From an uncultured Vibrio sp. (GTDB lineage Bacteria > Pseudomonadota > Gammaproteobacteria > Enterobacterales > Vibrionaceae): a DNA stretch of 64,000 bases. The position numbers and the translations under genes are program-made. This document shows, piece after piece, positions 9,072 to 18,601 of the stretch. Numbering within the stretch: position 1 is the stretch's first letter; every line of letters starts with the position of its first letter. The notes beneath the pieces were generated by a model. It had not been told where the DNA came from, searched no databases, and was given only the letters and a program-made list of their open reading frames with translations. The stretch spans positions 372,001-436,000 of the forward strand of contig CANNGN010000002.1 of the NCBI GenBank assembly GCA_947504195.1. Direction: 5' to 3'.

Positions 9072-9173
9072 GTGTTGAGTATATCACTCTGCAGCATTCG
9101 CTAATTCGGAAGGTGGCGAATTTAAAACATGTCATACAGAACAAGAATGAATCATCTTCTAGAGTTGAGATGA

Positions 9174-9208
9174 AAAAAACAGTGAGACCATAACAGTCTC
9201 ACTGTTTT
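9174..9208. terminator. Bidirectional terminator
   Basis: Stem AAAACAGTGAGAC (9176-9188) pairs with GTCTCACTGTTTT (9196-9208) around a 7-base loop. A-rich and T-rich flanks suit both the TetR gene and the convergent EF-hand gene. Confidence 0.85.
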
Positions 9209-9255
9209 ACCCAGATGATAGGGGGATATCACCTGAATTCTTTGTATCTATGGGG

Positions 9256-9510
9256 TTAGTCCTTTGGAGGCGCTGGAAGTTCATTTTTAGATAACACGCC
9301 ATCACCATTTTCATCAAAGTGGTCAAATTCGTCTACCAATGGTCCCTGAACTTCGTCTTTAGATAGTACCCCATCTCCGTTTGCGTCAAGTTGATCAAAA
9401 GATGGTGGTGGACCAGGGTGACCTTTTTGTTGGTCAGCAGCAAAGCTAGGTGCAGAGATTAAGAGAGATGTTGCACACAGTAGGCTTAGTAGGGATATGT
9501 TTCTTTTCAT
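9256..9510 (-). CDS. Small exported EF-hand calcium-binding protein
   Basis: This is an 84-residue periplasmic or secreted protein. The signal peptide MKRNISLLSLLCATSLLIS ends at PSFAA. A Gly/Pro-rich stretch (KGHPGPPPS) precedes two canonical EF-hand loops, DANGDGVLSKDE and DENGDGVLSKNE, each with Asp at positions 1, 3 and 5 and Glu at 12. ATG 9510 (AAAAGG about 10 bases upstream) is chosen because a longer in-frame ORF would put 62 unrelated residues ahead of a perfect signal peptide. Calcium buffering or sensing outside the cytoplasm is inferred. Confidence 0.85.
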   Translation of the reverse strand: MKRNISLLSLLCATSLLISAPSFAADQQKGHPGPPPSFDQLDANGDGVLSKDEVQGPLVDEFDHFDENGDGVLSKNELPAPPKD

Positions 9511-10018
9511 TATATTTATACCTTTTTGTTTATAGTGATTAAGCGAGTTATTGGTGTTGCTGTGTGTTCGAAATCGGCGATCAATAAACTGTATATACAG
9601 CTTACTTATTATATTTATTGCCCATTCCTTAAACAGAGAGGTCTCGTAGTGAATCGACAGTGTATGGCCCGTTTGGTCAAATTTAGATATGGTCATCTAC
9701 TTTCTAAGTGCGCACGCTAACTATTGTGATGTGTTTTTTCTTTTCGTTAGAGCTCAATCAGCGCGCTGATAACCATCAATGAGTACTCTACGGCCATATC
9801 TAAGAACATCAGAGTTTACAATGTGTGGTGATGTAAAATATTGAGCCTTGTTAATGTTTTCTCGTTAATGTTATAGACAGAAAAATACTTCTGATTGGAG
9901 TTGCACGGGAGTGAAGGATTGGCTTATTGTTTACGCTAGAGCGCGTAGAATGGTTGGACACCCGATTAAAAATGCCACATTTAATATGTGGCATTTTGAT
10001 AAGGCTTAAACACTAAAA
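9511..10018. other. 508-base intergenic region
   Basis: It carries the EF-hand gene promoter and, near its right end, the hairpin at 9968-9997. The single open frame here (9526-9720, plus strand) has no ribosome site and no recognisable protein, so it is not called. No RNA gene was recognised. Confidence 0.5.
9968..9997. terminator. Hairpin terminator after small ORF
   Basis: Arm AAAATGCCACAT (9969-9980) pairs perfectly with ATGTGGCATTTT (9986-9997) around a 5-base loop. It sits about 20 bases past the stop of the minus-strand 61-codon gene. Confidence 0.8.
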
Positions 10019-10204
10019 TTAAGCGCACTTTTTATAAGCTGGCTCTGCGACTTCTGACTTTGGACATTCACGCAAAATAACTTGTGCTTCAGCAACAAGA
10101 CGTCGGCGTTTCAGTTCTTCATCAGATATGGTCGTTGCATTGCTTAGTCGCGCTTGAGCAGTATCTAATTCGCTCGGAACAAACACATAATATTTGTTGA
10201 ACAT
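10019..10204 (-). CDS. Small hypothetical protein, 61 residues
   Basis: I do not recognise this protein. It starts MFNKYYVFVPSELDTAQARL, is mostly charged and helical in the middle (SDEELKRRRLVAEAQVIL) and ends with two cysteines (ECPKS and KKCA). There is no signal peptide and no membrane segment. It is supported as real by a ribosome site (GGAGAG, 6 bases before ATG) and by a strong terminator immediately downstream. The upstream leader contains the hairpin at 10232-10257. Confidence 0.65.
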   Translation of the reverse strand: MFNKYYVFVPSELDTAQARLSNATTISDEELKRRRLVAEAQVILRECPKSEVAEPAYKKCA

Positions 10205-10231
10205 AATTATCTCTCCACTAAATGCAGTAAG

Positions 10232-10257
10232 TTTGAATCATAAATTGTTGATTCAAA
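10232..10257. promoter_or_regulatory. Inverted repeat in leader of the 61-codon gene
   Basis: TTTGAATCA (10232-10240) and TGATTCAAA (10249-10257) form a perfect 9-bp dyad with an 8-base loop, 28 bases upstream of the small gene's ATG. It could be an operator or a second terminator for read-through from gnd. Confidence 0.5.
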
Positions 10258-10258
10258 A

Positions 10259-10297
10259 GGAAAATGAGATATTGATTATTCTAATATCTCATTTTCG
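10259..10297 (-). terminator. Terminator of the zwf-pgl-gnd operon
   Basis: A 13-bp perfect stem (AAAATGAGATATT / AATATCTCATTTT) with a 9-base loop lies 61 bases past the gnd stop. On the minus strand it is followed by a T-containing tail. Confidence 0.8.
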
Positions 10298-10357
10298 CTG
10301 TAATTATAATACAAATATTGAGTAAATCTCGCTCAAAAGTGAGAACAAAGCGAATTG

Positions 10358-11806
10358 TTAAACATCATAAGTGGTTGACGCTGTGTCACCACCAGTTCCT
10401 GTCCAATTAGTATGGAAAAACTCACCGCGCGGTTTATCTGTGCGCTCATAGGTGTGAGCACCAAAGTAATCACGCTGAGCTTGCAGCAAGTTAGCAGGTA
10501 GTCGAGCAGTCGTATATCCATCAAGGAACGAAAGGGCTGATGTCGTACACGGCATTGGAATTCCAACTTCTAAGGATTTCGCGGCCACTTTACGCCATGC
10601 ACTTAGGCAATTTTCTAAAATAGCTTTGAAGTAAGGGTCTGAACCTAAGAATGCTATTTCTGGGTCAGTATCAAATGCGTCACGAATGTTGCCCAAAAAT
10701 GCTGAACGAATAATACAGCCTCCGCGCCACATTAACGCCACATTACCGTAGTTGAGATCCCAGCCGTTTTCATTTGATGCTTCACGCATCAGCATAAAAC
10801 CTTGTGCGTAGGAAATGATCTTCGAAGCCAGAAGAGCTTGACGAAGCGCGTCAACCCACTCTTGTTTGTCACCTGCTACCGTTTCTACTTTTTTCCCAAA
10901 TAGTGCTTCTGCTGAAACACGTTGCTCTTTTAGTGAAGATAAGCAGCGAGAGAATACTGATTCTGAGATCAAAGTAAGAGGAATACCAAGATCAAGTGCG
11001 TTAATACCGGTCCATTTTCCTGTGCCTTTTTGACCTGCTGTATCGAGAATCTTGTCAACGAGAGGCGCACCATCTTCGTCTTTGTATTTAAGAATATCAG
11101 CAGTGATTTCGACAAGGTAGCTATCAAGTTCGGTCGTGTTCCAATCAGCAAAAACTGCCTGCATTTCATCGGCAGACATTTTAAGGCCATCTTGCATAAA
11201 CTGATACGCTTCGCAGATAAGCTGCATATCACCGTATTCGATACCGTTGTGAACCATCTTCACAAAGTGGCCAGCACCATCGTTACCAACCCAATCACAA
11301 CAAGGTTCGCCTTTATCTGTTTTCGCGGAAATACCTTGAAGAATCGGCTTAACTGCTTCCCAAGCTTCAGGAGACCCACCTGGCATAATTGAAGGTCCAA
11401 AACGAGCTCCTTCTTCACCACCTGAAACACCTGTTCCAATGAAGTTGATGCCTTTTTCTCGTAAATAGGCCACACGGCGGTTAGTATCTGGATAATTCGT
11501 ATTACCACCATCAATGATAATGTCACCCTTATCGAGAAGTGGAATCAGCTGCTCAATAAAGTTATCAACGACCTCTCCAGCACGAACCATTAGCATCACT
11601 TTGCGTGGAGAAGCTAGCTTATCGACCATTTCTTGTAGCGAGTAAGCACCGACGATGTTTGTATCTTTTGCTGGACCTTCTAGAAATTGGTCAACTTTAG
11701 CCGCTGTACGATTGTGAGCCACGACTTTAAAACCATGGTCATTCATATTTAGGATAAGGTTTTGACCCATAACCGCGAGTCCAACTACACCAATATCACC
11801 TTTCAT
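10358..11806 (-). CDS. gnd: 6-phosphogluconate dehydrogenase, decarboxylating
   Basis: This enzyme oxidatively decarboxylates 6-phosphogluconate to ribulose 5-phosphate with NADP, the last step of the oxidative pentose phosphate pathway. It is 482 residues, the usual length. The NADP motif GVVGLAVMGQNLILNM is at the N-terminus, VMLMVRAG near 75, and the substrate signature IIDGGNTNYPDT and GTGVSGGEEGARFGPSIMPGG around 95-135. ATG 11806 is chosen (AAGGAG 8 bases upstream); an in-frame extension to 11947 overlaps pgl. It is third in the zwf-pgl-gnd operon, 13 bases after pgl. Confidence 0.97.
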   Translation of the reverse strand: MKGDIGVVGLAVMGQNLILNMNDHGFKVVAHNRTAAKVDQFLEGPAKDTNIVGAYSLQEMVDKLASPRKVMLMVRAGEVVDNFIEQLIPLLDKGDIIIDGGNTNYPDTNRRVAYLREKGINFIGTGVSGGEEGARFGPSIMPGGSPEAWEAVKPILQGISAKTDKGEPCCDWVGNDGAGHFVKMVHNGIEYGDMQLICEAYQFMQDGLKMSADEMQAVFADWNTTELDSYLVEITADILKYKDEDGAPLVDKILDTAGQKGTGKWTGINALDLGIPLTLISESVFSRCLSSLKEQRVSAEALFGKKVETVAGDKQEWVDALRQALLASKIISYAQGFMLMREASNENGWDLNYGNVALMWRGGCIIRSAFLGNIRDAFDTDPEIAFLGSDPYFKAILENCLSAWRKVAAKSLEVGIPMPCTTSALSFLDGYTTARLPANLLQAQRDYFGAHTYERTDKPRGEFFHTNWTGTGGDTASTTYDV

Positions 11807-11819
11807 TATTTCTGCTCCT

Positions 11820-12536
11820 TTATGCCATCTTTTCGGCGGCGGCTGAATCGAGATACCACTCGGTTTCACCATGAGTTGATTGTATTTTAGCGGCTGGGTA
11901 TGGCAATTCATCTGCTGGTGTGGATGAAATTTCTTGGATAATTTCAACCTTACCCGAACCTAGCACTAAATAGCTGATACGTTTTGCTGCTTGTATAACC
12001 TTTGCTGTTTTTGATACTCGAAACTGTCCCGATTCTGGGTGAGTCGCAACGACAGATAGATTAGGATCCTGATAATTGGTCACGTTAGGGAAAAGAGATG
12101 CAGTATGGCCATCACCACCAATACCTAACAAAATCCAATCGAAAATGGGCGTGTCGTTCTCACATGGAATGACGGCTTTCATTTCATCAGCGAAACGCAA
12201 TGCTTCTTTCTTAGGATCGGATTCTCCGCGAATGCGATGGATGTTTTCGGCTGGAATGTCGATTTGGCTAAACAACAGAGTATTGGCTTCACCATAATTA
12301 CTTTCTGCATCTTCTGGAGCAACGCAACGTTCATCACCCCACCAGAAATGCAAATTCTGCCAATTAATCGTTGCAGCATATTCCGCTGTTGCTAATAGTT
12401 TGAACAACATTTTAGGGGTACTGCCGCCAGACAATGAAATGTGTACCGGCGTACCTTTCTGACTGTAAATGTTTAAATCATCGGCAAGTGATCGTACAAC
12501 TTCATTAGATGTTGGAAATATTTTATGACTGATCAT
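11820..12536 (-). CDS. pgl: 6-phosphogluconolactonase (DevB type)
   Basis: This enzyme hydrolyses 6-phosphogluconolactone to 6-phosphogluconate. The protein is 238 residues. It carries [14 protein letters not shown] near the N-terminus, WWGDERCV around 85, and the [13 protein letters not shown] catalytic region around 140, all DevB hallmarks. The ATG at 12536 overlaps the TGA of zwf (ATGA), which decides the start over an in-frame TTG three codons upstream. Translation is therefore probably coupled to zwf. Confidence 0.96.
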   Translation of the reverse strand: MISHKIFPTSNEVVRSLADDLNIYSQKGTPVHISLSGGSTPKMLFKLLATAEYAATINWQNLHFWWGDERCVAPEDAESNYGEANTLLFSQIDIPAENIHRIRGESDPKKEALRFADEMKAVIPCENDTPIFDWILLGIGGDGHTASLFPNVTNYQDPNLSVVATHPESGQFRVSKTAKVIQAAKRISYLVLGSGKVEIIQEISSTPADELPYPAAKIQSTHGETEWYLDSAAAEKMA

Positions 12537-14035
12537 AGTTCGCAATAGTCCGTATTTGTTAAGTTCTTACATGGAAAACGCCATTCGCGGTTGTTTTTGT
12601 TCAATAAATTGTCCGCTTCTTTTGGCCCCCAAGTACCACACGCATAACCATAGAGAGATTTCGGGTCTTGTTTATAATCAATGATTGGTTGAACGAACTT
12701 CCAACAGGCTTCGACGGCATCTGTACGTGCAAATAATGTGGCATCGCCATTTAGTGCATCGAGCAATAGTCGTTCATAGGCGGTGAGCATCTTGGTTTCT
12801 TCCAACTCTGCATAATGGAAGTCCATCGATACTTCTTTGGCATTAAATCCAGCGCCTGGTTCTTTTAAGCCAAAACTCATGAGAATGCCTTCATCAGGCT
12901 GGATTCGAATGATAAGTTTGTTTTCAGGCGCGTTTTGACCAAATACAGGGTGAGGCGTACGCTTAAAGTGTATGACCACTTCTGTCACACGGGTAGGTAG
13001 GCGTTTACCAGAACGAACGTAAAAAGGAATTCCATTCCATCGCCAGTTATTGATGAACATTTTCAATGCGACATAGGTTTCGGTACGCGAATCATCAGCA
13101 ACACCTGTTTCATCTCGATATCCGGGCAAGAATTCTCCACGCACACTGGATTCGGTGTATTGACCTAACACTAAGTTCTCGTCTAAGTCTTTGTCAGTTA
13201 ATGGCTGTAAGCTTTGCAGCACCTTGTTGACTTCGTCTCGAATAGAGTCAGCAGTAATTGCTGCGGGAGGCTCCATCGCCATCATAGCAACAACTTGGAG
13301 CAAGTGGTTCTGAAACATATCACGTACAGCACCTGAACCGTCGTAATAGCCGCCTCGCTCTTCTACTCCAAGGAATTCAGCACCAGTAATTTCGATGTAA
13401 TCGATAAAGTTACGATTCCATAAAGGTTCAAACATACCGTTGGCAAAACGTAAAACCAATAGATTTTGTACCGTCTCTTTACCAAGATAATGATCGATGC
13501 GGTAGATCTGGTGTTCCTTGAAGTTCTTATGAATTTCAATATCTAAGGCTCGTGCTGATTCAAGATCATACCCAAACGGTTTTTCGATAATCAGACGTTT
13601 CCAACCATCACTTTCATCATGAAGGTTATGGGCAGCAAGACAGGTTGGGATCACACCATACAGGCTTGGCGGCGTGGCTAAATAGAACATAGTATTACGT
13701 TGTTCTAATTGATATTGCTCAGCTAATTGATCCAAGCGAGTCGTTAACTTGTGGTAGTCATCGACATCAGCAGTATCAAGTGCTTGATAGTGTATATGTT
13801 GACAAAAACGATCGAGGACTTCCGGTTTGGTTTCCTCTAACTCTCGCATGGACTGAGCTAACTTCTCTCGATAAGAGTCATCAGTGTATACGGTTCTACT
13901 CACTCCAAGAATGGTAAACGATTTAGGCAGCTGATTACTTGCATATAGGTGATATAAAGCCGGAATAAGTTTGCGGTACGTAAGGTCACCAGAAGCACCA
14001 AAAATTACGATGCTACTATTTTCAGGTATAACCAT
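12533..14035 (-). CDS. zwf: Glucose-6-phosphate 1-dehydrogenase
   Basis: This enzyme oxidises glucose 6-phosphate to the lactone with NADP, the entry step of the oxidative pentose phosphate and Entner-Doudoroff routes. At 500 residues it has the usual length. The Rossmann motif [13 protein letters not shown] is near the N-terminus, IEKPFGYDL is around 150, and the catalytic signature RIDHYLGKE is around 178-186. AAGGGAAG precedes ATG 14035. It is the first gene of zwf-pgl-gnd. The dyad at 14146-14161 lies in its upstream region and is a candidate control site. Confidence 0.97.
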   Translation of the reverse strand: MVIPENSSIVIFGASGDLTYRKLIPALYHLYASNQLPKSFTILGVSRTVYTDDSYREKLAQSMRELEETKPEVLDRFCQHIHYQALDTADVDDYHKLTTRLDQLAEQYQLEQRNTMFYLATPPSLYGVIPTCLAAHNLHDESDGWKRLIIEKPFGYDLESARALDIEIHKNFKEHQIYRIDHYLGKETVQNLLVLRFANGMFEPLWNRNFIDYIEITGAEFLGVEERGGYYDGSGAVRDMFQNHLLQVVAMMAMEPPAAITADSIRDEVNKVLQSLQPLTDKDLDENLVLGQYTESSVRGEFLPGYRDETGVADDSRTETYVALKMFINNWRWNGIPFYVRSGKRLPTRVTEVVIHFKRTPHPVFGQNAPENKLIIRIQPDEGILMSFGLKEPGAGFNAKEVSMDFHYAELEETKMLTAYERLLLDALNGDATLFARTDAVEACWKFVQPIIDYKQDPKSLYGYACGTWGPKEADNLLNKNNREWRFPCKNLTNTDYCEL

Positions 14036-14452
14036 TATTCTTCCCTTAAAGCGAGCTGACTAGTAATTTTGCTTAGACTATCAGCGCATTAGACTACTGA
14101 AAAATTGGTTTTCTCTATCATACTGATAGGCTGACGCTACTTGATGTTGAGATATCAACACGTAATATAGGGTCTTAACCAATTCTCTATTTTGTACGAC
14201 AATTTAAATTTCATCAAGCAAGAACGTACTTTCGATAGCGTTTTTTCATGACTAAACGATAACTGGGTGACCTACTTGTAATCTAGAGTTTATCAGCTTC
14301 CCTACGAGTCATAAATAACGTGAGCTACGTCACTATAAGTAAGCGCAAGCCTGATTTCAACCATAAGGTAAGTGGGGAATTTAATTGGCATTTACATTGT
14401 TACTTATTTCATTGCACTGTTAGAATGTGATCTGGTTAACAAGGAGGAAGCA
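14036..14452. other. Divergent promoter region of zwf and ycdX-like gene
   Basis: About 417 bases. It contains the dyad TGTTGA-N4-TCAACA at 14146-14161, about 111 bases upstream of the zwf ATG. An open frame from 14372 extends the downstream gene but lacks a start signal. Nothing else was recognised. Confidence 0.5.
14146..14161. promoter_or_regulatory. Dyad upstream of zwf
   Basis: TGTTGA-N4-TCAACA, about 111 bases before the zwf ATG. It does not match the HexR consensus I know. Candidate operator only. Confidence 0.4.
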
Positions 14453-15199
14453 ATGCACTTAGAAGTTGATACTCACACTCATACTATCGCGAGTGGGCAC
14501 GCATACAGTACGCTTATCGAGAATGCGAAAGTCGCTCGTGAAAACGGATTAAAGATCATGTGTGCAACGGATCATGCTGAGTTAATGCCAGGCGCACCGC
14601 ACCCTTGGTTTTTTGTTAACCAGAAAGTTCTCCCTCGATTTATCGAAAATGTTGCGATTATTAGGGGTGTTGAATCAAATATAATAGATGAAACCGGCAA
14701 TATCGATATTCAGCCCTTTATGGATCAAAACCTTGATTGGATCATTGCCAGTTTCCATGAGCCGGTATTTGCGCCGAACAATACGAAAAATCACACTACC
14801 GCATTACTTAATGTGATTAAGAATGGGCGTGTTGATGCATTAGGGCATCTGGGAAATCCCCGGTTTGATTTTGATTTTGACGAAGTTATTTCATGCGCAG
14901 CGGAACATAATGTCGCGATAGAACTCAATAATAGTACCTTACTTGGGCATAGCCGCGTTGGAAGTATCGATCGTTGCTATAAAATTGGTGAAATCGCAAA
15001 ACAATACAACGCATTTATAACCACAGGAAGTGATGCACATTTTTGTGATGCGATCGGTAAGCTCGATCTAGCCCAAGCATTAATAAACAAAGTTGGGATT
15101 GATTCACAACAGGTGATCACTCACCGTGCGTCGCAGTTTCTCTCATTTCTTGCATTACGCGGCCATCAGCCAATCGACGCATTTTCGACGCTTGGTTAA
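14453..15199 (+). CDS. PHP-domain phosphatase, YcdX type
   Basis: This 248-residue cytoplasmic PHP hydrolase matches the roughly 245-residue YcdX family, a trinuclear zinc phosphatase. The metal motif [15 protein letters not shown] is at the N-terminus. Further His/Asp/Glu ligand motifs are [11 protein letters not shown] (about 40), RGVESNI (about 72), SFHEP (about 100), GHLGNPRFD (about 133) and TGSDAHF (about 190). A perfect AAGGAGGAAGCA before ATG 14453 sets the start against the longer frame from 14372. The natural substrate of this family is not settled. It is monocistronic. Confidence 0.9.
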   Translation: MHLEVDTHTHTIASGHAYSTLIENAKVARENGLKIMCATDHAELMPGAPHPWFFVNQKVLPRFIENVAIIRGVESNIIDETGNIDIQPFMDQNLDWIIASFHEPVFAPNNTKNHTTALLNVIKNGRVDALGHLGNPRFDFDFDEVISCAAEHNVAIELNNSTLLGHSRVGSIDRCYKIGEIAKQYNAFITTGSDAHFCDAIGKLDLAQALINKVGIDSQQVITHRASQFLSFLALRGHQPIDAFSTLG

Positions 15200-15303
15200 A
15201 TTTTTATAAAACGATACACCTATTATAATTTGAAACAAATTTAGTGTGGTTAAAAGAGTGAGATTACATAAACTCACTTTAAATTAGGAAGCTGGAGATA
15301 AAA

Positions 15304-15672
15304 ATGAAAAAAATAGTATTAGCATTAGTTGGTGTCGGACTCAGTTTTAATTTATTCGCTGCAGACATAGATCTTGAAGCAGTAATGAAAGAAATTAATT
15401 TAAATTATAAAAAAGCCGCTCGTGCAGAAACCGTTGAAGATATGCAGTCTCGAATCGATAACATTGATGTATTAATCGAAAAAGCGAAACAAGGCGATTA
15501 TTCACCAGAGCGTAATGAGTTATACCAAGAAGGATTTGAAAAGCTAACTGTTGCATTTGCTGAAATAGACGAAACACTCGCAAATGGCGATATCGATGCG
15601 GCACGTGGTCAACTTAAAGAGATAAATAGCCTGAAGAAAGAGTATCACAGAGCAAACAAGCAACTTGATTAA
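15304..15672 (+). CDS. cybC: Periplasmic cytochrome b562
   Basis: This is a small periplasmic electron carrier or heme protein. The signal peptide (KKIVLALVGVGLSFNLFAA) is followed by a roughly 102-residue four-helix domain. The Met of EAVMKEI near the mature N-terminus and the His of EYHRANKQ near the C-terminus match the axial ligands of E. coli cytochrome b562 (Met7, His102). There is no CxxCH, so heme would be non-covalent. AGGAAGCTGG precedes ATG. Sequence identity to E. coli CybC looks modest, so the fold is surer than the function. Confidence 0.8.
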   Translation: MKKIVLALVGVGLSFNLFAADIDLEAVMKEINLNYKKAARAETVEDMQSRIDNIDVLIEKAKQGDYSPERNELYQEGFEKLTVAFAEIDETLANGDIDAARGQLKEINSLKKEYHRANKQLD

Positions 15673-15797
15673 GAAGGCTTTTAGCTAGGTTTCAGTAATA
15701 TAAAGTGCAGTCAGGTGAGGTTTTGCACTGAATGTAGAGAAGTGTTTTCGGTAGGCACAATGTTTTAGATAGAAAGCATAGGCTCGGCTTGTACAGG

Positions 15798-15831
15798 CGG
15801 TGAATCAGAAGTATCTGGTTCGCCGTTTTTT
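15798..15831 (+). terminator. Terminator after cybC
   Basis: A 12-bp stem with two G-U pairs (CGGTGAATCAGA / TCTGGTTCGCCG) is followed by six T. It lies about 125 bases past the cybC stop. Confidence 0.7.
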
Positions 15832-15888
15832 ATTTGCAGTTGGGTGCTCGTAGCCGAGTAACATTTTCCATTGGTGGCCGAATGGGAA

Positions 15889-16035
15889 TTAACCAGCCCA
15901 CGTGAGTGATAAAAGTAGGATAGGAACTGCGACACATGCAAAAAGAGTTAAAACGCTAACGGCTTCTTTAGCGAAAGAAATAAATGCGTTTGTTTCCTGA
16001 GTAGTTTCTATTTGAGAAGCTAATGTTGAATTCAT
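15889..16035 (-). CDS. Small single-span membrane protein, 48 residues
   Basis: I do not recognise this protein. It reads MNSTLASQIETTQETNAFIS, then an amphipathic stretch, then one hydrophobic helix (AVSVLTLFACVAVPILLLSL) ending TWAG. ATG 16035 has AAGGAT 7 bases upstream; the open frame extends to 16110 without a better start. It is a typical size for a small membrane-protein regulator or subunit. Neighbours give no functional hint. Confidence 0.65.
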   Translation of the reverse strand: MNSTLASQIETTQETNAFISFAKEAVSVLTLFACVAVPILLLSLTWAG

Positions 16036-16250
16036 AGTGATATCCTTTATGTTGTTTAATTTGATTATTATTAAGTATCTGATCACATTATTGGTAAAAA
16101 TGTGACCCATGTCAACTTATTTGGTAATTTAATTACATAAAAGTGGAAATTTAGTAACAAGTTGAGGGAGTGCTTAGCTAGATATGTCTCTGTGTTAGAG
16201 AGGTTTCATTGAATGACGGTAACGTGTAAGTTAGCAACAGCATTAAGATA

Positions 16251-16281
16251 AAAAACGCGCTACTCAGTAGCGCGTTTTTAT
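16251..16281. terminator. Bidirectional terminator after BMP gene
   Basis: AAAAACGCGCTA and TAGCGCGTTTTT form a perfect GC-core hairpin with A and T runs on both sides. It lies just past the minus-strand BMP gene. Confidence 0.88.
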
Positions 16282-16334
16282 TTTTAATCGTTCGCTAGCA
16301 CTATCTAAATGATATCGCGAGTGAACAATGTAGC

Positions 16335-17417
16335 TTAGTTGCTTGAAGGGATCGTTGCTTTGATGCCTTCAACATACCAGTTCATACCAACAAGTTCTGC
16401 ATCAGGTGGTAAAACACCCGCAGCGATTTTCTCATTTCCTTGGTTGTCGTTTAGAGGACCAGCAAAAGGAACGATTTCACCTGATTTGATTTTATCGTGA
16501 GTTTCAGTGATCGCCGCTTTAACATCTTCAGGAAGGTTATCGTTTACCGATGCGATTTGAAGAATGTCATCTTGGAAGCCATTCCAGTAGTCTTCTGAAG
16601 TCCAAGTACCGTCGATAGCTGCTTGAACTGTTTTGATGTAGTAAGGAGCCCAGTGATCACGTATTGAGAACATATGAGCTTCAGGAGCGAAATGGCTCAT
16701 ATCTGATGCTTGACCAATTGCTTTCATGCCGCGCTTTTCAGCTGCGATAACAGGGGCAGGGCTATCTGTGTGTTGAAGTAACACGTCGACACCTTGGTCC
16801 ATTAGCGCATTTGCTGCATCGTTTTCTTTGCCTGGATCATACCAAGTGTTAACCCATACAATTTTTAAATCGATATCAGGATTGACGCTTTTCGCACCTA
16901 AGTATACTGCGTTAATGTCGCGAATAACTTCAGGAATTGGAAATGATGCAATATAACCAATGGTATTTGTCTTGGTTGTCATCGCTGCAGCTACACCAGA
17001 AACGTAACGACCTTCATAGGTACGTAGAGCGTATGTACCAACGTTTTTAGAACGTTTAAAACCTGTAGCGTGCTCAAATTTCACTTTTGGAAAACGCTTT
17101 GCTACCTTAATCGTTGGATTCATAAAGCCAAATGAGGTGGTAAAAATTACGCTGTTACCGGCTTTTGCTAGCTGAGTGATAACACGTTCAGCATCCGCAC
17201 CTTCCGCAACATTTTCAACGAATGTTGTTTCTACTTTTCCACCGAAATGTTTTTCCATTTCTAGACGGCCTTGGTCGTGCTCGTATGACCAACCATGATC
17301 ACCGACAGAACCCACATATACAAAGCCTACTTTTACAGGATCTTCTGCAAGGGCTGAAGCAGAGAACATTGCTGACACAGAAAGTGCAGCCATGGACAAC
17401 CACTGATTAATTTTCAT
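16335..17417 (-). CDS. BMP-family ABC substrate-binding protein (nucleoside/purine type)
   Basis: This 360-residue periplasmic binding protein belongs to the Bmp/PnrA family, which captures nucleosides or purine bases. The signal peptide (MKINQWLSMAALSVSAMFSA, cleaved near ALA) precedes VGFVYVGSVGDHGWSYEHDQGR. Ligand-site motifs TTSFGFMNP, LQHTDSPAP and GQASDMSHFAP follow. There is no lipobox cysteine. ATG 17417 is chosen (GGAG 6 bases upstream). It lies downstream of its two permeases and ATPase, with a 254-base gap and probably its own promoter. Purine base versus nucleoside cannot be decided here. Confidence 0.88.
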   Translation of the reverse strand: MKINQWLSMAALSVSAMFSASALAEDPVKVGFVYVGSVGDHGWSYEHDQGRLEMEKHFGGKVETTFVENVAEGADAERVITQLAKAGNSVIFTTSFGFMNPTIKVAKRFPKVKFEHATGFKRSKNVGTYALRTYEGRYVSGVAAAMTTKTNTIGYIASFPIPEVIRDINAVYLGAKSVNPDIDLKIVWVNTWYDPGKENDAANALMDQGVDVLLQHTDSPAPVIAAEKRGMKAIGQASDMSHFAPEAHMFSIRDHWAPYYIKTVQAAIDGTWTSEDYWNGFQDDILQIASVNDNLPEDVKAAITETHDKIKSGEIVPFAGPLNDNQGNEKIAAGVLPPDAELVGMNWYVEGIKATIPSSN

Positions 17418-17671
17418 GAAATACTCCGTTTCCAAAGGTTAATATTTGTATTAGTACCGACTTATAGCAAATTACTGACCAATTCGTGTATTTATTCATG
17501 AAATACGTCTGATTTAGCCATTGAGCCATAATACGGCTGATGTAGATCATTTATATGCCAAATCTACTTGGGCAGATTGTTTTCAACGTAAAAACAAATC
17601 GGTTGTTTTGCCTGATTTCTGGGCAAGTACTGCACTGAGATCAAGCAAAACGAAACTTCATAATTGCTTTA

Positions 17672-18601
17672 TTAATGAGCTTTAGGATCGAAAGGTTTAC
17701 CTAAACTCATTGGGGTTGCTAATTTTTGTCGTACTTTATTTGAGCTGATCAATACCATAACGACAATCGTTGATACGTATGGCGTCATTGCGAGCAAGTT
17801 TGGAGAGATATCAAAACCAAACCCTTGCATCATTAAATGCATTATCGATGTAAAGCCAAATAAATAGGCGCCCAATACGAGATACCCTATACGCCAGGAA
17901 GCAAAAACAACTAATGCTAGAGCGATCCAGCCTCGACCAGCGGTCATACTTTCCATCCACATTGGTGTATAAGAGAGAGACAAGTACGAACCTGCAAGCC
18001 CAGCCATTGCGCCGCCAAATAAAACGATGGCAAAGCGTAACGGGATAACCTTAATGCCTAAAGCGTTTGCTGAGTGTGGGTTTTCGCCAATTGCGCGTAT
18101 GGTTAATCCAAGGCGTGTCTTGTGCATGATGTACCAAATAATGGCTACTGCACTAAAGCTGAGATATACCATGAAGTCATGTTGGAAAAGGACTGGGCCA
18201 ATAAACGGGATATCACTTAACAGTGGAATATGAATTGTTTCAAACCCCGATATGGTAGAACCAACGAGGTTGCTGCCCAAGAACGCACTTAACCCAGTAC
18301 CGAAAATGGTTAATGCGAGACCTGTTGCGACCTGATTAGAGTTCAGGAATAGTGTTAAACCGCCAAAAATCGCTGCCATTAACATACCTGCCAAAATGGC
18401 ACAAAGCATTCCAACGGCCAAGCTTCCTGTGAAATATGTCCCGGCAAATCCTGCCATAGCACCCATCAACATCATGCCTTCCTGGCCGAGGTTAAGAACA
18501 CCTGATTTTTCACACACCAACTCGCCGAGCGCAATTAATAATAAAGGCGTGCCGGTTTTTACAGCTGCGATAGCGATTTGTTGAATTAGTATAATATCCA
18601 T
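17672..18601 (-). CDS. BMP-type ABC transporter permease 2
   Basis: This 309-residue membrane subunit of the branched-chain-permease superfamily is the second permease of nucleoside-type importers (NupQ/YufQ-like). It has about eight to ten hydrophobic segments. The family motifs GELVCEKSGVLNLGQEGMML near the N-terminus and LTIRAIGENPHSANALGI in the coupling loop are clear. The ATG overlaps the stop of permease 1 by one base (TAATG), so translation is coupled. Confidence 0.9.
   Translation of the reverse strand: MDIILIQQIAIAAVKTGTPLLLIALGELVCEKSGVLNLGQEGMMLMGAMAGFAGTYFTGSLAVGMLCAILAGMLMAAIFGGLTLFLNSNQVATGLALTIFGTGLSAFLGSNLVGSTISGFETIHIPLLSDIPFIGPVLFQHDFMVYLSFSAVAIIWYIMHKTRLGLTIRAIGENPHSANALGIKVIPLRFAIVLFGGAMAGLAGSYLSLSYTPMWMESMTAGRGWIALALVVFASWRIGYLVLGAYLFGFTSIMHLMMQGFGFDISPNLLAMTPYVSTIVVMVLISSNKVRQKLATPMSLGKPFDPKAH

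Noticed and set aside
9526-9720. 64-codon plus-strand frame opposite the EF-hand leader
   Set aside because: No ribosome site and no recognisable protein. It overlaps the promoter region of the minus-strand gene.
17542-17567. GTAGAT / ATCTAC dyad upstream of the BMP gene, considered as a riboswitch stem
   Set aside because: Only 6-bp arms with a 14-base loop and none of the conserved purine-riboswitch loop sequences.
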